A program made the position numbers and the translations under genes. A stretch of 5,882 bases of DNA from Acidimicrobiia bacterium (GTDB lineage Bacteria > Actinomycetota > Acidimicrobiia > IMCC26256 > JAENVU01): the NCBI GenBank assembly GCA_016650415.1, contig JAENVU010000249.1, positions 1 to 5,882 on the forward strand, in the 5' to 3' direction. Below, piece by piece: positions 5,331 to 5,882 of the stretch (positions are counted from its first letter, which is position 1; each line of letters opens with the position of its first letter). The notes under the pieces are model-generated. The model saw only the letters and a program-made list of their open reading frames with translations. It did not search any database and was not told the DNA's origin.

Positions 5331-5882
5331 ATGGAGAGCACCCCCCTCGCAGTTCCCGCCGTCTACTGCTGGCCCCAATCGGCCCGCCCGGGCGAATCGA
5401 TCGGCGTCCACGCGGCCGGGCCCGCGGTACCGGCACAGGTCATCGTGGCGCGCCTCGGCGCGCGTCGCGAACGAGTGTGGACCGGTGAGATCACGCTCGT
5501 GCCGCACGAGATGCCGGGCGACGCCGCAGCCCACGGGTGCGGGTGGCCGGCCGCCGTCGAGATCCCGATCGGTGCTGACTGGCGGAGCGGCTACTACGAG
5601 GTGACCCTCCGGACCGATGCCGGCCGTATCGCCCACGAGGCGGTGGCCTTCTTCGTGGTGCGCGCCGCGACGGTCGACCCCACCCGCCCGCTGCTCGCGC
5701 TCTGCACCAACACCTACAACGCGTACAACGACATCGGCGGTCGCAATCTCTACGAGGGTGGCACGCAGGTGTCGTTTCAACGCCCGATGGCGAACGGGCT
5801 GTTGCGCAAGCCCGCCGGGCCCGGCGAACGGGTGACCGTGCTCCACCCACCCGACCCGTTCAACCGCGATCACGTGAAGTAC
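5331..5882 (+). CDS. N,N-dimethylformamidase large-subunit-like domain protein (3' end cut by window edge)
   Basis: The first 184 codons of a plus-strand gene that runs past the right edge. Residues about 12-110 look like a beta-sandwich module (PGESIGVHAAG, then GWPAAVEIPIGADWRSGYYEVTL at about 71-93). The motif TNTYNAYNDIGGRNLY at 126-141, followed by GGTQVSFQRP, is characteristic of the catalytic region of the N,N-dimethylformamidase beta-subunit-like family, where a tyrosine of this region helps bind mononuclear iron in the studied enzyme. The family hydrolyses amides such as dimethylformamide, but many homologues are uncharacterised; the substrate here is unknown. The ATG at 5331 begins the family-like N-terminus; no strong Shine-Dalgarno is seen. 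A weak -10-like CAGACT (5319-5324) ends 6 nt upstream, so this start may also be leaderless, with low confidence. It lies 47 nt after the MarR stop and could be co-transcribed with it. The further metal ligands would lie outside the window. Confidence 0.82.
   Translation, partial: MESTPLAVPAVYCWPQSARPGESIGVHAAGPAVPAQVIVARLGARRERVWTGEITLVPHEMPGDAAAHGCGWPAAVEIPIGADWRSGYYEVTLRTDAGRIAHEAVAFFVVRAATVDPTRPLLALCTNTYNAYNDIGGRNLYEGGTQVSFQRPMANGLLRKPAGPGERVTVLHPPDPFNRDHVKY

Noticed and set aside
4761..5873. A 370-codon minus-strand open frame opposite the MarR and dimethylformamidase-like genes.
   Set aside because: It runs through two well-supported plus-strand genes and the promoter, and shows no domain of its own.

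Overview
The window is high-GC DNA, gene-dense and with very short intergenic gaps. It looks like an actinobacterial chromosome: GC-rich codon choice, GTG starts, apparently leaderless genes, and a membrane-anchored HELTH/EGDA zincin of a kind I associate with Actinobacteria. A lineage such as the Acidimicrobiia would fit, but that is inference; there is no rRNA or other phylogenetic marker here. I see no mobile element, tRNA, rRNA or CRISPR array.

Layout. Two transcription units diverge from a short AT-rich intergenic region at about 4725-4788. Leftward (minus strand), in transcription order: a type I extradiol-dioxygenase-like VOC protein (4724-3783); an SDR-fold protein without the catalytic Tyr/Lys (3766-2987); a TfdB/MhpA-type FAD-dependent aromatic monooxygenase (3003-1393); a classical SDR dehydrogenase (1352-588); and a membrane-anchored zinc-metalloprotease-like protein cut by the left edge (597-1). 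Junctions are +16 nt, a 17-nt overlap, +40 nt and a 10-nt overlap, so this is probably one operon. Rightward (plus strand): a MarR-family regulator (4789-5283), then after 47 nt the first 184 codons of a protein related to the large-subunit domain of N,N-dimethylformamidase (5331 to the right edge).

How the genes may work together. A flavin hydroxylase plus an extradiol dioxygenase is the classic pair for turning a phenolic ring into a catechol and opening it, so the leftward unit is best read as part of an aromatic-compound degradation operon with unknown substrate. The SDR would oxidise an alcohol or dihydrodiol-type intermediate. The divergent MarR protein is the obvious candidate regulator. 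The dimethylformamidase-like protein hints at an amide or C-N bond step, but its link to the rest is unproven.

The most interesting non-coding signal is the divergent control region. Each gene has a -10 box ending 6 nt before its ATG, predicting leaderless mRNAs both ways. Both -10 boxes lie exactly 17 bp from the same hexamer (4754-4759), a perfect TTGACA on the minus strand. Three tandem 12-bp palindrome-like sites fill the space between them, as expected for a MarR operator array. No stretch over 300 bases lacks a gene.
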